Part shown: positions 35,096 to 43,711 of the stretch, piece after piece | Layout of the letters: each line of letters starts with the position of its first letter | How positions within the stretch are numbered: position 1 is the stretch's first letter | Source: JAEUHO01 sp046350655 | GTDB lineage: Bacteria > Planctomycetota > PLA2 > JAEUHO01 | Length of the DNA: 64,000 bases | Assembly: GCA_046350655.1 (NCBI GenBank) | Contig: JAXMAB010000009.1 | Location: 328,229 to 392,228, forward strand | Direction: 5' to 3' | Program-made: the position numbers and the translations under genes | Notes under the pieces: generated by a model | What the model saw: only the letters and a program-made list of their open reading frames with translations | What the model was told of the DNA's origin: nothing | Database searches by the model: none

Positions 35096-36252
35096 GGGCG
35101 TCCTCCGTCCCGGGCCGGCGCGGGCGCGCCGCGGGGGGCCGTCGCGGGCTCGGCGTCGATGGGCAGGTGCACGACGAACCGCGCGCCGCCGCCCGGCCGG
35201 TCGAGCACCTCGATCTCGCCGCCGTGGTCCTGGATCGCGCGCCGGGCCAACGGCAGGCCGAGCCCGTGCCCGCCCCGCTTCGTGGTGAAGAACAGCTCGA
35301 ACATGCGGGCCCGGTCCGCGGCCGGGATCCCGGGCCCGTCGTCGTCGACGACGGCGACCGTGCTGACGGGGTCGTCGCGCGTGGTCACCCAGACGTGGCC
35401 CCCCCGCGGCGCGGCCTCGAGCGCGTTGCGGACGAGGTTGTGGAGCGCGCGGTCCACGCGGCGGGGGTCGAGCCGCAGCGTGCGCCGGCTGCCGCGCTGG
35501 AGCGCCAGCGAGACGCCGGCCTGCGCGGCCGTCGAGCGCAGGCGCTCGACGACGGCGCTCGCGACGTCGTCGAGCCGGACGGCCTCGCGGCTCGGGGGCC
35601 CGCCGCGCGACACCTCGAGCAGGTGCGTGACGAGCTCGTCGAGCCGCCGCATCTCGGCCAGCATCGCGTCGGTCTTCGCCAGCAGGTCCGCGCGCGACGC
35701 GTCGGGGTCGGCCACCCGCTCGCGCAGGAGCTGGAGGTTCAGCGACAGCGCGTTGAGCGGGTTGCGGATCTCGTGCGCGATCCCGGCGCCGAGCGCCTCG
35801 ACCGCCTCGCTGCGCGCGCGCAGGACGCGCCGCTCCTCCGTCCGCACGCGCTCCGTGATGTCCTCGAGCACGAGGCCGGCGCCGAGGACCGCGCCCCCGC
35901 GCTCGTGGAGCGGCGTGAGCACCGCGCGCACCACCCGATCGGCGAGCGGCACCTGCGGGAACTCGAGCGGCACGCCCTCCCGCAGCACGCGGTCGAGGGC
36001 CGCGCCCCAGTCGCGGTTGCGGTCGGCCCGGAGCGCGGGGAACACCTCGAGGAGCGGCCGCCCGAGCGCCTGGTCCCGCGGCACCGTCGTCCGCGCGAGC
36101 GCGCGGTTCCAGACGATGACCCGGCCGGTGCGATCGACGACGGCGACCGCGTCCGGCAGCGCCTCGCTCAGCTGCTCGAGCGCGAGCGCGTAGTCGCCTT
36201 CCGGGAGCACCCGGACGAGGACTTCGGTGTACAGGGTGAACCAGCGACTCAC
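35080..36252 (-). CDS. PAS-domain histidine kinase (NtrB-like)
   Basis: 390 residues with no membrane segment. A PAS domain (about 20-135: EALPDAVAVVDRTGRVIVWNRAL) is followed by a HisKA with H160 in GAGIAHEIRNPLNALS and an HATPase with N box HNLVRNALEAA, G1 DDDGPGIP and G2 GGHGLGLPLARR. It phosphorylates the overlapping NtrC-type regulator and probably senses a cytoplasmic signal. GTG 36252 has GAGG five bases upstream; GTG 36318 would add 22 residues without domain content. Confidence 0.95.
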   Translation of the reverse strand: MSRWFTLYTEVLVRVLPEGDYALALEQLSEALPDAVAVVDRTGRVIVWNRALARTTVPRDQALGRPLLEVFPALRADRNRDWGAALDRVLREGVPLEFPQVPLADRVVRAVLTPLHERGGAVLGAGLVLEDITERVRTEERRVLRARSEAVEALGAGIAHEIRNPLNALSLNLQLLRERVADPDASRADLLAKTDAMLAEMRRLDELVTHLLEVSRGGPPSREAVRLDDVASAVVERLRSTAAQAGVSLALQRGSRRTLRLDPRRVDRALHNLVRNALEAAPRGGHVWVTTRDDPVSTVAVVDDDGPGIPAADRARMFELFFTTKRGGHGLGLPLARRAIQDHGGEIEVLDRPGGGARFVVHLPIDAEPATAPRGAPAPARDGGRPWQGS

Positions 36253-36360
36253 GGAGGCCTCGTCACGGATCGTATCCGGGCAGGCCTCGGTCCCGGCCTC
36301 GCGGGCGGGGGCGCGCACCGACCGCGGGCCCGCCGACGGGGCGGACGCGCGCGGACGGCC

Positions 36361-36984
36361 TCACCCGCCGGTGGCACGCCGCGAGGGCCGCACCGAGCCC
36401 TCGACGCGCCACCACGTGCGCTCCCGGGCGGCGACGCCCGCGGCGGCGGCGGTCCCGAGCCCGAGGTCCACGTCGTACAGGCGGTTCGTCACCCGACGCA
36501 GCGCGGCGACGCTGGCGGCGCGGACGCGGGGGTCGGGGTCCTCGATCCGGTCGATGAGCGACGGCACCGCCGCCCAAACGTCCCGACGGCCGAGCTCGGT
36601 CGCCGCGGCGGCACGGACCGCCGGCGCCGGCGCCACGAGCTGGACCCGCTCGAGGCGGTCCGCCGGCAGGTCCGCGAGCACCGCGGCCAGTACCGGGCCG
36701 ACACGCGACGGGCCCGGCGTCCCCCGCTCGTCGTCCGCGGCGCGCCCCAGCAGGTCGAGCGCCGTCTCGCCCTCGGCCACGAGCCGCTCCCCGGCCCGGG
36801 ACCGGACCGTGAAGTCCGCGGCGTACAGCGCGGCGATCCGGGGGTCGGCCCCGGCGGACCCGGAGGTCCCCGGCTCACGCTGCGGCCGCTCGGGGGTCGC
36901 CTCGCGCCCCACCGCCCGGCACCCGGGGAGGGTGGCGACGGCGAGCGCCACAGCGACCAGCAGCGAGGGCCGGGAGAGGGTCAC
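36361..36984 (-). CDS. HEAT-repeat lipoprotein
   Basis: 207 residues. The lipobox is VATLPGC after SLLVAVALA, then a linker, then helical repeats ending in a clear HEAT unit (AAVPSLIDRIEDPDPRVRAASVAALRRV). HEAT lipoproteins act as protein-binding scaffolds at the envelope; the partner is unknown. A TAGCCT box lies six bases before GTG 36984. The gene is divergent from rnpA. Confidence 0.75.
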   Translation of the reverse strand: MTLSRPSLLVAVALAVATLPGCRAVGREATPERPQREPGTSGSAGADPRIAALYAADFTVRSRAGERLVAEGETALDLLGRAADDERGTPGPSRVGPVLAAVLADLPADRLERVQLVAPAPAVRAAAATELGRRDVWAAVPSLIDRIEDPDPRVRAASVAALRRVTNRLYDVDLGLGTAAAAGVAARERTWWRVEGSVRPSRRATGG

Positions 36985-36990
36985 CCCCCT

Positions 36991-36996
36991 AGGCTA
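36991..36996 (-). promoter_or_regulatory. TAGCCT -10-like box, leaderless geometry
   Basis: On the minus strand TAGCCT is followed by AGGGGG and then GTG 36984. The AGGGGG could instead act as a Shine-Dalgarno sequence for a start slightly downstream. Confidence 0.35.
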
Positions 36997-37058
36997 CCTC
37001 ACCCCGACGCGCCCGACGACCCGGGGGCCCCCGGAAGCGACGTCGGCGGCGGCCCGCG

Positions 37059-37064
37059 TACGAT
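37059..37064 (+). promoter_or_regulatory. TACGAT -10-like box before rnpA, leaderless geometry
   Basis: TACGAT, six bases, then GTG 37071; no Shine-Dalgarno sequence. An ATG within the box (37063) is stopped after three codons. Confidence 0.4.
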
Positions 37065-37070
37065 GCCCGC

Positions 37071-37427
37071 GTGAGCCCCCCTCCCCCGGTTCCGGGCCCG
37101 TACCCGAAGACCGCCCGCCTGCGGCTCGAGCGCGACTTCGCGCCGCTGCGCCGCGCGGGGCGTCGCGTGACCGGTCAGCAGGCCGCCTTCCGGATCCTCC
37201 CGAGCGACCGCCCGACGGCGCGTCTCGGGCTCGCCGCGCCCCGCGCGTACGGGAACGCGGTGCGGCGCAACCGGTTCCGCCGCCTCGCCCGCGAGGCCTT
37301 CCGTCGCGTGCGCGGCGAGCTGGCCCCCGTCGACATCCTCGCGAGCCCGCGGCGCGACCTGCGCGAGCCGACGCTCGAAGGGCTCGTCGCGGACCTCCGC
37401 CGCGCGGCGGGGCGGCGCGCGCCGTGA
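37071..37427 (+). CDS. rnpA: Ribonuclease P protein component
   Basis: 118 residues. The RNR motif region RLGLAAPRAYGNAVRRNRFRRLAREAFRRV is intact, preceded by the RLERDFAPLRRAGRRV helix. It binds RNase P RNA to mature tRNA 5' ends. rpmH, usually directly upstream, is not here; a HEAT lipoprotein gene diverges instead. yidD follows with a GTGA overlap. Confidence 0.95.
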   Translation: MSPPPPVPGPYPKTARLRLERDFAPLRRAGRRVTGQQAAFRILPSDRPTARLGLAAPRAYGNAVRRNRFRRLAREAFRRVRGELAPVDILASPRRDLREPTLEGLVADLRRAAGRRAP

Positions 37428-37639
37428 AGGCGCTGCTCCTCGGGCTGCTCACGCTCTACAAGCGGCTCCTCTCGCCGCTGCTGCCCCCCGCCTGCCGCTT
37501 CCACCCGACGTGCTCCGTCTACGCCGCGGAGGCGATCCGGCGCCACGGCGCGTGGCGCGGGCTCTCGCTCACCGCCTCGAGGCTGTGGCGGTGTCGGCCC
37601 GGCGGCGGCGCGGGCGACGACCCGGTGCCCCACGCCTGA
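37424..37639 (+). CDS. yidD: Membrane protein insertion efficiency factor YidD
   Basis: 71 residues, the usual size. It has LLLGLLTLYKRLLSPLLPPACRFHPTCSVYAAEAI with the conserved CRFxPTCS element, and SRLWRCRPGGG at the end. The GTG start overlaps the rnpA stop, the canonical rnpA-yidD arrangement. yidC is not downstream within the window. Confidence 0.94.
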   Translation: MKALLLGLLTLYKRLLSPLLPPACRFHPTCSVYAAEAIRRHGAWRGLSLTASRLWRCRPGGGAGDDPVPHA

Positions 37640-37651
37640 TCCGGGCCGCGG

Positions 37652-37665
37652 GGACCGCGAGGCCC
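37652..37665. repeat. Dispersed repeat GGACCGCGAGGCCC
   Basis: An exact copy 12 bases past the yidD stop. Confidence 0.6.
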
Positions 37666-37786
37666 GCGGCGCCACGGTGCCGCGCGGGTCCGCGTGGGCC
37701 ACGGCCGGGAACGGAACGGGGCGCCGGGCCCGAGGGCTCGGCGCCCCGCGGGGGCGCGATGCGCGGTCGCGGCTGCGACCGGAGGG

Positions 37787-40700
37787 TCAGCGGGCGGCGC
37801 CCGCGTCCTTCGGGACCAAGAGGTCCTCGTTCGTCGAGATCTTGTAGTCCGCCTTCACGCGCGCCCAGTCGTCGTACAGCTCGTAGAGGAGGCGCAGGAC
37901 GCGCCCCTTCCGGTCGTGCGTGCGCGACGTCCGCGACTGCTGCCACTCCGGCGTCTCGTCGTACGCCGCCTGGCGCACCCACTCGACGAACGCCTTGCCG
38001 TGGAACTCCTCCGGCCCCGGGTCGGCCTGCGCGGCCACGACGACGAGGTAGGCCGCCTTCGTGGGCGCGTCCACGCCGATGCGCGGCGTGTCCCGCAGCA
38101 CGAAGCGGCCGACGGTGCCGACCTCGGTGGACCTCGTGCCGTCGATCTGGCGCACCGCCGAGTAGCCCATGCTGCGCACGTACGCGCGCCGCGCGAGGGC
38201 GTCCTTCTCGGCCTGCGACGCCGACGCCGGCGCCTTCGGGGCGCGCTGGCCCAGCGACGTGGCGCCGACGAACGGGCCCGTGCGGTCCAGGACGATCGGC
38301 AGCTTCCGGGCCGCCGCGGCCGCGGCGACCGCGTCCTCGAAGGCCTTCACCTTCGCCACGCCGTCGGCCGCCGCGGGCGCGGGCGCCTTCGGGTCGACGG
38401 GCGCCGGCAGGAGCGCCGCGCGGATCTTGTCGAGCTCGCGGGCCGCGCGGTCGAGCGCGCGCGTCTCGAGGTAGCGGTCCCAGAACTCGGGCTTGCCTCG
38501 GACCTCGGACAGCTCGGCGTCGCGCTCGCTGTGCCGCTTCACCGACCGGACCGCCACGAGGGCCGGCCCGCCGTACAGCGTCTTCGGCGTCACGTCGTAG
38601 TCGCCGTCCTTCAACGGATCGAGGTACGACGACAGCGCCGGGTACCCGAGCACCGGGAGCGCCTCGATGGCCTGGCGCTCGAGCGGCGCCGGCGTCGTGT
38701 AGAGGGTCAGGAACTGCGCGCCCTGGGCGCGATCGGCCTCGCCGGGCTGCAGGTCCTGCCACGCCGCGAGCTGCGCCGCGAACGTCGTCGGGGCGCGGTC
38801 CGGGCCCACGCCCTTGCTGCCGCCCGCGAGCCACGTCTGGTACTCGGCCTCGCGGTCGCGGGCCGTCTTCAGCATCGCGTCGAGGAGCTTCGCGAAGAAC
38901 TGGTCGCGGAGCGCGACGTAGCGCCACCCGCGGTCGAGGTACGTCTTGTAGAGCTTGTTCACGCCCGGGTCGGGCATGCCCGCCGTGTTCGACGGCGGCG
39001 GGGCCTTGCGGTCCCCGAACGCGTCGGCCGACGGGACCGGCCAGCCCGCCGTGCCGGCGGGGACCGCCTTCTGCTCGATCAGCTGGCGCCGCAGGTCGGC
39101 CCCGTAGCCCTTCACCGGGTCCTTCGGGTCCACCTCGGGGGCGTCCGCGCCCTCGCCGTCCGTCACGCGGTATCCGGTCGAGAGCTGCGAGAGGAACGTC
39201 TCCCACGCGTCGGACTCGGTCGGCCGGAACTGCGGCAGCTTCTCCCACGCCTTCGCGAACAGCTCGTCGGGGACGAGGCTCGGGACGACGTAGACCGCCT
39301 CGAACTCGCGCTTGCGCGGGATCGCGAAGTCGCGGCGCACCGAGACGAAGAACGCCTCGACGTCCGTGGCGTTGCCGTCCCGGACGTCGTCGTCGTTGCC
39401 CTCGACGCCGTCGGCGCCCGCGCTCGTGGCCTCGAAGCGGCCCGTCGAGAAGCGCACGTCCAGCGGGCGGTTCCACGCGTCGTTCCGCGCGTCGGCGGCG
39501 AGGTACGGCGCGAACGCGACCGGCATCGGGACGATCATCGCGTCCGCCGTCGGCTTCGCGGACAGGTCGTCGTCGGTGCCCGTCTTCGCGTCGGCGCCGG
39601 CGCTGCGCAGCGTGCCGGCGGTCTTGTCCCACGCCACCTCGGTCCCCCACGCGTCCTTCGGGACCTCGAGGAGCGGCGCGGGCGCGGCGGGCTTGCCGTC
39701 CTTCGCGGGCGGGGCCTTCGTGAGGTCCGCGACCGCGTCGGGCCACCCGCCGGTCTCGCGGAACCACGTCCGCATCGCCTCGCCGACGCGACGGAGCGTC
39801 GCGAGCGTGTCCACGACCTTCGCGGCCTCGGGCACCACGTCGTCCGCGGTCCCGGCCTTGCCGTCCGGACCGACCGACGTGAGCACGCCGGCGTCGCCCG
39901 CCTTGGCGTAGACGAACGCCGCGCCCCACGGGTCGTTCGGCAGCTTCGCGCCCAGCGACTTGCCCGGCTCCTTCGAGAGGAACTCGGCCTCGTCCGCGGG
40001 CCACGCGCCGTTCTTCTCGCGCCACGCCGCGAGCGTCGCGTTGTGCCGGCGCACGTCGCGGATCGCGTCCACGGCCTTCTGCAGCGCCGCGACCTGCGTG
40101 CTGATGGCGGAGCGCGTCTGCTCCTCGGGCCGCACTACGTCCACGAACGCCGAGCCGGGCAGCGACGCGGCGACGAGGTCCACGCGCTCGCGCGACGCCT
40201 TCCAGGCGTCGAACGCCTCCTTGCGGTCCACGGCGTACCGGTCCGTGGCCACGAGGTCGCCGAGGAACTTGTCCTTGAGCAGGACCTCGCGGACCGTGAG
40301 CTCGAAGTCCGCCTTGTTCAGCGGCCGGCCCGACGTGCGGGAGATGCCCTCGATCACCTCGTCGTAGCGCTCGGGCGTGAACCCGCCGCCCCGACCGGCC
40401 CAGCGCGAGATCAGCTCGCGGACCGTGTCGCGGACCTCCTCGTCCGACACGCGGTACCCGGCCTCCTTGGCGGCCTCGACCTGCGCGATGTGCATCCACG
40501 TCCCGAGCAGCTTGCGCGACGCGCGCTCGTCGAGCATCTCGCCGGCGAACCGGATCGAGGGGCCGATCCCGCGCGCCGAGTAGAAGGCGTCGTACCGGCG
40601 GAAGACCGCGAGGAACTCCTCGTGGGAGACCTCGCGCGTCTTGCCCGGCGCCGGCTCGAACTTGCCGCCGAGGTCTTCCTTGCCGACGGGGCCGTTCCGG

Positions 40701-40810
40701 GAGCAGCCCCTGGCGGCACCGGTCACGGAGAACGTCGCCAGCAGGAGGACGACGATCCCGATGAGCACCCAGCGCTCGTACTGCTTGACCTGCTTCCAGG
40801 CGCGAGACAT
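37787..40810 (-). CDS. SurA/PpiD-like membrane chaperone with inserted GspG-type pseudopilin domains
   Basis: 1007 residues. There is one membrane anchor (WVLIGIVVLLLATFSVTGAA, 14-33) and a long periplasmic part. Residues 60-240 resemble a SurA_N/PpiD chaperone helix bundle (SDEEVRDTVRELISRW, LNKADFELTVREVLLKDK). Two regions then read as complete type II secretion G pseudopilin globular domains. In 240-326, TLAAWREKNGAWPADEAEFL leads to NDPWGAAFVY and GPDGKAGTADD. In 333-416, AMRTWFRETGGWPDAVADL leads to DAWGTEVAW and TGTDDDL. A third has the beta part only (443-480: NDAWNRPLDV, GADGVEGNDDDV). The C-terminal half is again chaperone-like helices, with no clear PpiC catalytic domain. GGAGG precedes ATG 40810. 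The pilin-like inserts suggest a link to the pseudopilin cluster downstream in the window. Confidence 0.8.
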   Translation of the reverse strand: MSRAWKQVKQYERWVLIGIVVLLLATFSVTGAARGCSRNGPVGKEDLGGKFEPAPGKTREVSHEEFLAVFRRYDAFYSARGIGPSIRFAGEMLDERASRKLLGTWMHIAQVEAAKEAGYRVSDEEVRDTVRELISRWAGRGGGFTPERYDEVIEGISRTSGRPLNKADFELTVREVLLKDKFLGDLVATDRYAVDRKEAFDAWKASRERVDLVAASLPGSAFVDVVRPEEQTRSAISTQVAALQKAVDAIRDVRRHNATLAAWREKNGAWPADEAEFLSKEPGKSLGAKLPNDPWGAAFVYAKAGDAGVLTSVGPDGKAGTADDVVPEAAKVVDTLATLRRVGEAMRTWFRETGGWPDAVADLTKAPPAKDGKPAAPAPLLEVPKDAWGTEVAWDKTAGTLRSAGADAKTGTDDDLSAKPTADAMIVPMPVAFAPYLAADARNDAWNRPLDVRFSTGRFEATSAGADGVEGNDDDVRDGNATDVEAFFVSVRRDFAIPRKREFEAVYVVPSLVPDELFAKAWEKLPQFRPTESDAWETFLSQLSTGYRVTDGEGADAPEVDPKDPVKGYGADLRRQLIEQKAVPAGTAGWPVPSADAFGDRKAPPPSNTAGMPDPGVNKLYKTYLDRGWRYVALRDQFFAKLLDAMLKTARDREAEYQTWLAGGSKGVGPDRAPTTFAAQLAAWQDLQPGEADRAQGAQFLTLYTTPAPLERQAIEALPVLGYPALSSYLDPLKDGDYDVTPKTLYGGPALVAVRSVKRHSERDAELSEVRGKPEFWDRYLETRALDRAARELDKIRAALLPAPVDPKAPAPAAADGVAKVKAFEDAVAAAAAARKLPIVLDRTGPFVGATSLGQRAPKAPASASQAEKDALARRAYVRSMGYSAVRQIDGTRSTEVGTVGRFVLRDTPRIGVDAPTKAAYLVVVAAQADPGPEEFHGKAFVEWVRQAAYDETPEWQQSRTSRTHDRKGRVLRLLYELYDDWARVKADYKISTNEDLLVPKDAGAAR

Positions 40811-40973
40811 GCGACCTCCGACGTCGGCGGACCGGGAAACGCGCGAGGATACCGGGGTCTGACGCGGGGTCGAAACCCGGGGGCGGGTGTCCGACCGGGA
40901 TTTTGGCCTCGGCGGGCGCCGGACCCGGGGGCCCCCCCACCACCCCGCGGCCCGGGACGAGGTCGCCGCGGGG

Positions 40974-41025
40974 GACCGCGAGGCCCGGCCGCCGTCGGCC
41001 CCGCCGGCCGCCGGGCCTCGCGGTC
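40974..41025. repeat. Inverted repeat pair of the dispersed family
   Basis: GACCGCGAGGCCCGGC (40974-40989) and its perfect 16-base reverse complement (41010-41025) form a long hairpin with a 20-base loop. It lies in the 290-base gap after scpB (minus strand) and upstream of the SurA/PpiD-like gene, and may terminate the scpB transcript. The rest of 40811-41101 holds no gene. Confidence 0.7.
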
Positions 41026-41101
41026 GTCGGCCCGGGATGCGGTCCCCGGGGCGAGGACCGTCCGACGAGGGGTGCGGCGGCGCCCGCGGGGGCGGTCCGC
41101 G

Positions 41102-41914
41102 TCAGAGCCGGGCGAGGTCCTTCGCGTTCGGGAGGTCCTCGAGGCCGGCGAGGCCGAAGACCTCGAGGAAGCGGACCGTGGTCGCGTAGAGCAGCGGGCG
41201 GCCGGGCTGGTCGCTGCGGCCGGAGACCTTCAGCAGGCGGCGCTCGAGCAGCTGCCGCAGCGCCTCGCCGCACTGCACGCCGCGGATGCGCTCGATCTCG
41301 GCCCGCGCGACGGGTTGCTTGTAGGCGACGATCGAGAGCGTCTCGAGGAGGGTCGCCGACAGGCGGTCGGCGGCCGGGCGCCGCCACAGCCGTCGCACGT
41401 ACTCGGCGTACTCGGGCCGCGTGACGACGCGGTGCCCGCCCGCGACGTCCTGGATCTCGACCGCGAGGCCCGCCGCCTTCCACCGGGTGCGGATCGCCTC
41501 GACGGCCTCCTTCACGTGGAGCGCGGACGGGAGCCCGAGGAGATCGCGGATGCGCTCGGCCGTGAGCGCTTCGCCCGCCGCGAGGAGGAGGGCCTCGACG
41601 GCGCCCTCGAGCCGCTCGGGCGGCGGGGGCGGGCCGTCGGCCTTCTTCGCGCGGCGACGGCCGCCGTCGCCCTCGTCGCCCTCGCCCGGCTCGTCGCCGC
41701 CGGCGGCGTCGTCGTCACCGACCGGGGCGTCCGACGCGGGCAGGTCGCCGGCGGCCGGCTCCGTCGCGTCGGCGGCCGCGGGGTCGCTCGCGCCCGGCAC
41801 CCCCTCCGCCGGCGGGCCGCCGGCCGCGGCGTCGGCCGGGGCACCCGCCGGGGCGTCGGTCGGGGCGTCGGTCGGGGTCGAGGGATCGGACGGGGGGCGG
41901 CGCTTGGGGCTCAC
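41102..41914 (-). CDS. scpB: Segregation and condensation protein B
   Basis: 270 residues. An N-terminal low-complexity Pro/Ala/Asp/Glu extension of about 90 residues (DAPTDAPAGAPADA-type repeats, then KKADGPPPPPERL) precedes the two winged helices of ScpB: EGAVEALLLAAGEALTAERI and LSATLLETLSIVAYKQPVARAEIERIRGV, ending LLYATTVRFLEVFGLAGLEDLP. It partners SMC-ScpA in chromosome condensation; scpA is not adjacent. GTG 41914 lacks a good Shine-Dalgarno sequence but has TAGGTT seven bases upstream (41922-41927), overlapping the PPIase gene's 3' end. Confidence 0.93.
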   Translation of the reverse strand: MSPKRRPPSDPSTPTDAPTDAPAGAPADAAAGGPPAEGVPGASDPAAADATEPAAGDLPASDAPVGDDDAAGGDEPGEGDEGDGGRRRAKKADGPPPPPERLEGAVEALLLAAGEALTAERIRDLLGLPSALHVKEAVEAIRTRWKAAGLAVEIQDVAGGHRVVTRPEYAEYVRRLWRRPAADRLSATLLETLSIVAYKQPVARAEIERIRGVQCGEALRQLLERRLLKVSGRSDQPGRPLLYATTVRFLEVFGLAGLEDLPNAKDLARL

Positions 41915-41924
41915 CGGCGACAAC

Positions 41925-42910
41925 CTACCGTCCGCCCCCCCCGCCCGGAAGCACGCTCCCGTCCGGCGCGAAGTACCGGACGCCGTACCGCGCGCGCGTC
42001 CGCGACGACCAGCGCTCGAACTCCGCGCGGGTGACCGGCGCCTTCGCGAGGTCGTCCTCGAGGCGCGGCAGGAGGCTCGACGGGGCGCCGCCCCACGCGG
42101 GCACGCGCTCGACCACCTTGTAGAGGTGCCACTCGACGGCGGCGCCCGTCGCGACCTCGAGGGGCCCGAGGACCGAGCCCGGCGCGGCGGCGAAGAGCGC
42201 GGCCTCGAGCTCGGGCCGCGCGAGGTCGCCGCGCGCGATCGGCGGGATGACGCCGCCGAGGCTGCGCGACGGGTCGACGGAGACCTCGAGGGCCGTGAGG
42301 CTGAAGTCGGCGCCGCGGTCGAGCTTCGCGCGCACGGCGTCCGCGGTGGCCCGGTCCTTGACGACGAGGACGCGCGCGACGACCTGGTCGCGCAGCCTCG
42401 CGGACAGGCGCACCACGCGCGCGAGCGCGAGGCGGGTCCGCAGCCGCGGCTCGAGCACCTGCGCGCGCCAGCCCGCGACGTCGAGCCCGTAGTAGGCCCG
42501 GACGGAGGCGTCGAGGTCGGCGGACGGCCCGAACCGCTCGACGAGCTGGCGGCGCCGCGCGTCCACCTCGGCGTCCACGGCGGCGACGAGGACCGCGGGC
42601 GGGACCGTGACGCCGAGGGCGCGCGCCTCGATCCCGACGATGCGCTCGTCGACGAGCTCGTCGAGGCCGTCGAGCCACGCCCGCGCGCGCGGGCGAACAG
42701 GAAGTCGGAGAGCTCGGCCTTCGTGACGCGCTCGGCCCCCACCGCCGCGACCGGCGCGGCGACGTCGACGGCCGGCCCGCCGCTGCCCGACGGGCGCGCC
42801 CGCGCGGCGCAGCCCGCGAGCGCCCACGCCGCGGCGCACGCGACCGCCGCCCCGACGGCGGGACCGCGCCGCGCGACGCGCGGGGGCCGCGGGGACGCGC
42901 GACGCGTCAC
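41925..42910 (-). CDS. PpiC-type peptidyl-prolyl isomerase lipoprotein (frameshifted)
   Basis: The N-terminus (GTG 42910, lipobox AWALAGC, then VGAERVTKAELSDFLFA) is in one frame. The rest (WLDGLDELVDERIVGIEARALG, ADFSLTALEVSVDPSRSLGG, VLGPLEVATGAAVEWHLYKVVERVPA) is in another. The switch lies in the alternating CG run at about 42682-42692, so a single indel restores a normal SurA-like chaperone plus parvulin domain. The SLGGVIPPIARGDL segment matches the rotamase core. It probably helps fold exported proteins, perhaps the pilin-like ones encoded upstream in the same run. The GTGA overlap with the preceding gene supports the start. Confidence 0.75.
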
Positions 42911-43494
42911 TTGGCGAGCTGCTTCTCCCACGCGACGCGGGCGGCCGTGCACGCGGGCTTCGCGCCGGGACGGCAGTTCACGATGTCGGGGTCGCGCATG
43001 CCCGGCCAGAGGGCCTGGAGCATGGTGTTGGCGAAGGCCCGGCCCATGTCGTCCTTGCCCACGAGCATGGGCAGCAGGTACTTCTTGCTGAACTTCGCGC
43101 GCGGGCGCGCGAGGCCCTTGCCCGCGGCGTCGAGGTCGGGGTCGTAGCGCTGCGCCTGGTCCCAGACGACGGCCTTCGCGGCCTCCTCGCGGACCTCCGC
43201 GGGCGCGGTCTCGTCCTTCACGACCTCGACGAGGTCCTCGAGCCGGATGCGGTCGGCGGTGTTGCCCAGCCGGTCGTTCGAGTACCGCAGGAACGTCCGG
43301 ACGAGCGCCGCGCGCGCGTCCACCTCGGCCTCCTTGCGCAGGGCGTCGAGGTGCTTGCCGAGCGCGTCGATCTGCGCGCGCCGGTCGGCCGCGGTGCGCG
43401 GCGACGACGTCGGCGTGCCGGCGGAGGCGACGACGCCCGCGCCGACCGCGGCGACGACGAGCGACCACAGCACGGGGGCGGTACGACGGCTCAC
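42907..43494 (-). CDS. Exported protein of unknown function, paralogue of 43712-44299
   Basis: 195 residues. The signal peptide is LWSLVVAAVGAGVVASAG. The mature part is helical, with RRAQIDALGKHLDALRKEA, then RYDPDLDAAGKG and KFSKKYLLPMLVGKDDMGRAFANTML. The last two segments have counterparts in the neighbouring 195-residue protein. I recognise no family; HEAT-like is possible. A TAGGAT box lies six bases before GTG 43494. Confidence 0.7.
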   Translation of the reverse strand: MSRRTAPVLWSLVVAAVGAGVVASAGTPTSSPRTAADRRAQIDALGKHLDALRKEAEVDARAALVRTFLRYSNDRLGNTADRIRLEDLVEVVKDETAPAEVREEAAKAVVWDQAQRYDPDLDAAGKGLARPRAKFSKKYLLPMLVGKDDMGRAFANTMLQALWPGMRDPDIVNCRPGAKPACTAARVAWEKQLAK

Positions 43495-43500
43495 GCCCGG

Positions 43501-43506
43501 ATCCTA
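43501..43506 (-). promoter_or_regulatory. TAGGAT -10-like box, leaderless geometry
   Basis: On the minus strand TAGGAT, six bases (CCGGGC), then GTG 43494; no Shine-Dalgarno sequence. Confidence 0.4.
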
Positions 43507-43571
43507 CCCCGGCGCGAGCCACGGGGCACGCGCCGGCCCGCGCGGGGGTCGGGCGCGGGCGCGCCCCGGTG

Positions 43572-43609
43572 GCCGCCGGGCCTCGCGTGCGGAGCCGCCG
43601 GGCCTCGCG
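43572..43609. repeat. Two direct copies of GCCGCCGGGCCTCGCG
   Basis: 16-base copies at 43572-43587 and 43594-43609, a variant of the dispersed family (GCGTGC and GCGTCC replace GCGGTCC). They lie in the 217-base gap between the two paralogous exported-protein genes. Confidence 0.6.
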
Positions 43610-43711
43610 TCCGGTGGCCTCGGCCGCCCCGACGTCCCGGCCCCGACGTCCGGCACCCGGGCGTCCCGGGCCGCGGCCTCCCGACCCGCGCCGGCGGCCG
43701 GCGGACGTCCG

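Noticed and set aside
37694..42034. A 1446-codon plus-strand open frame opposite the SurA/PpiD-like and scpB genes
   Set aside because: It is an Arg/Gly/Val-rich shadow of real minus-strand genes; high GC removes stop codons on the opposite strand. It has no domains.
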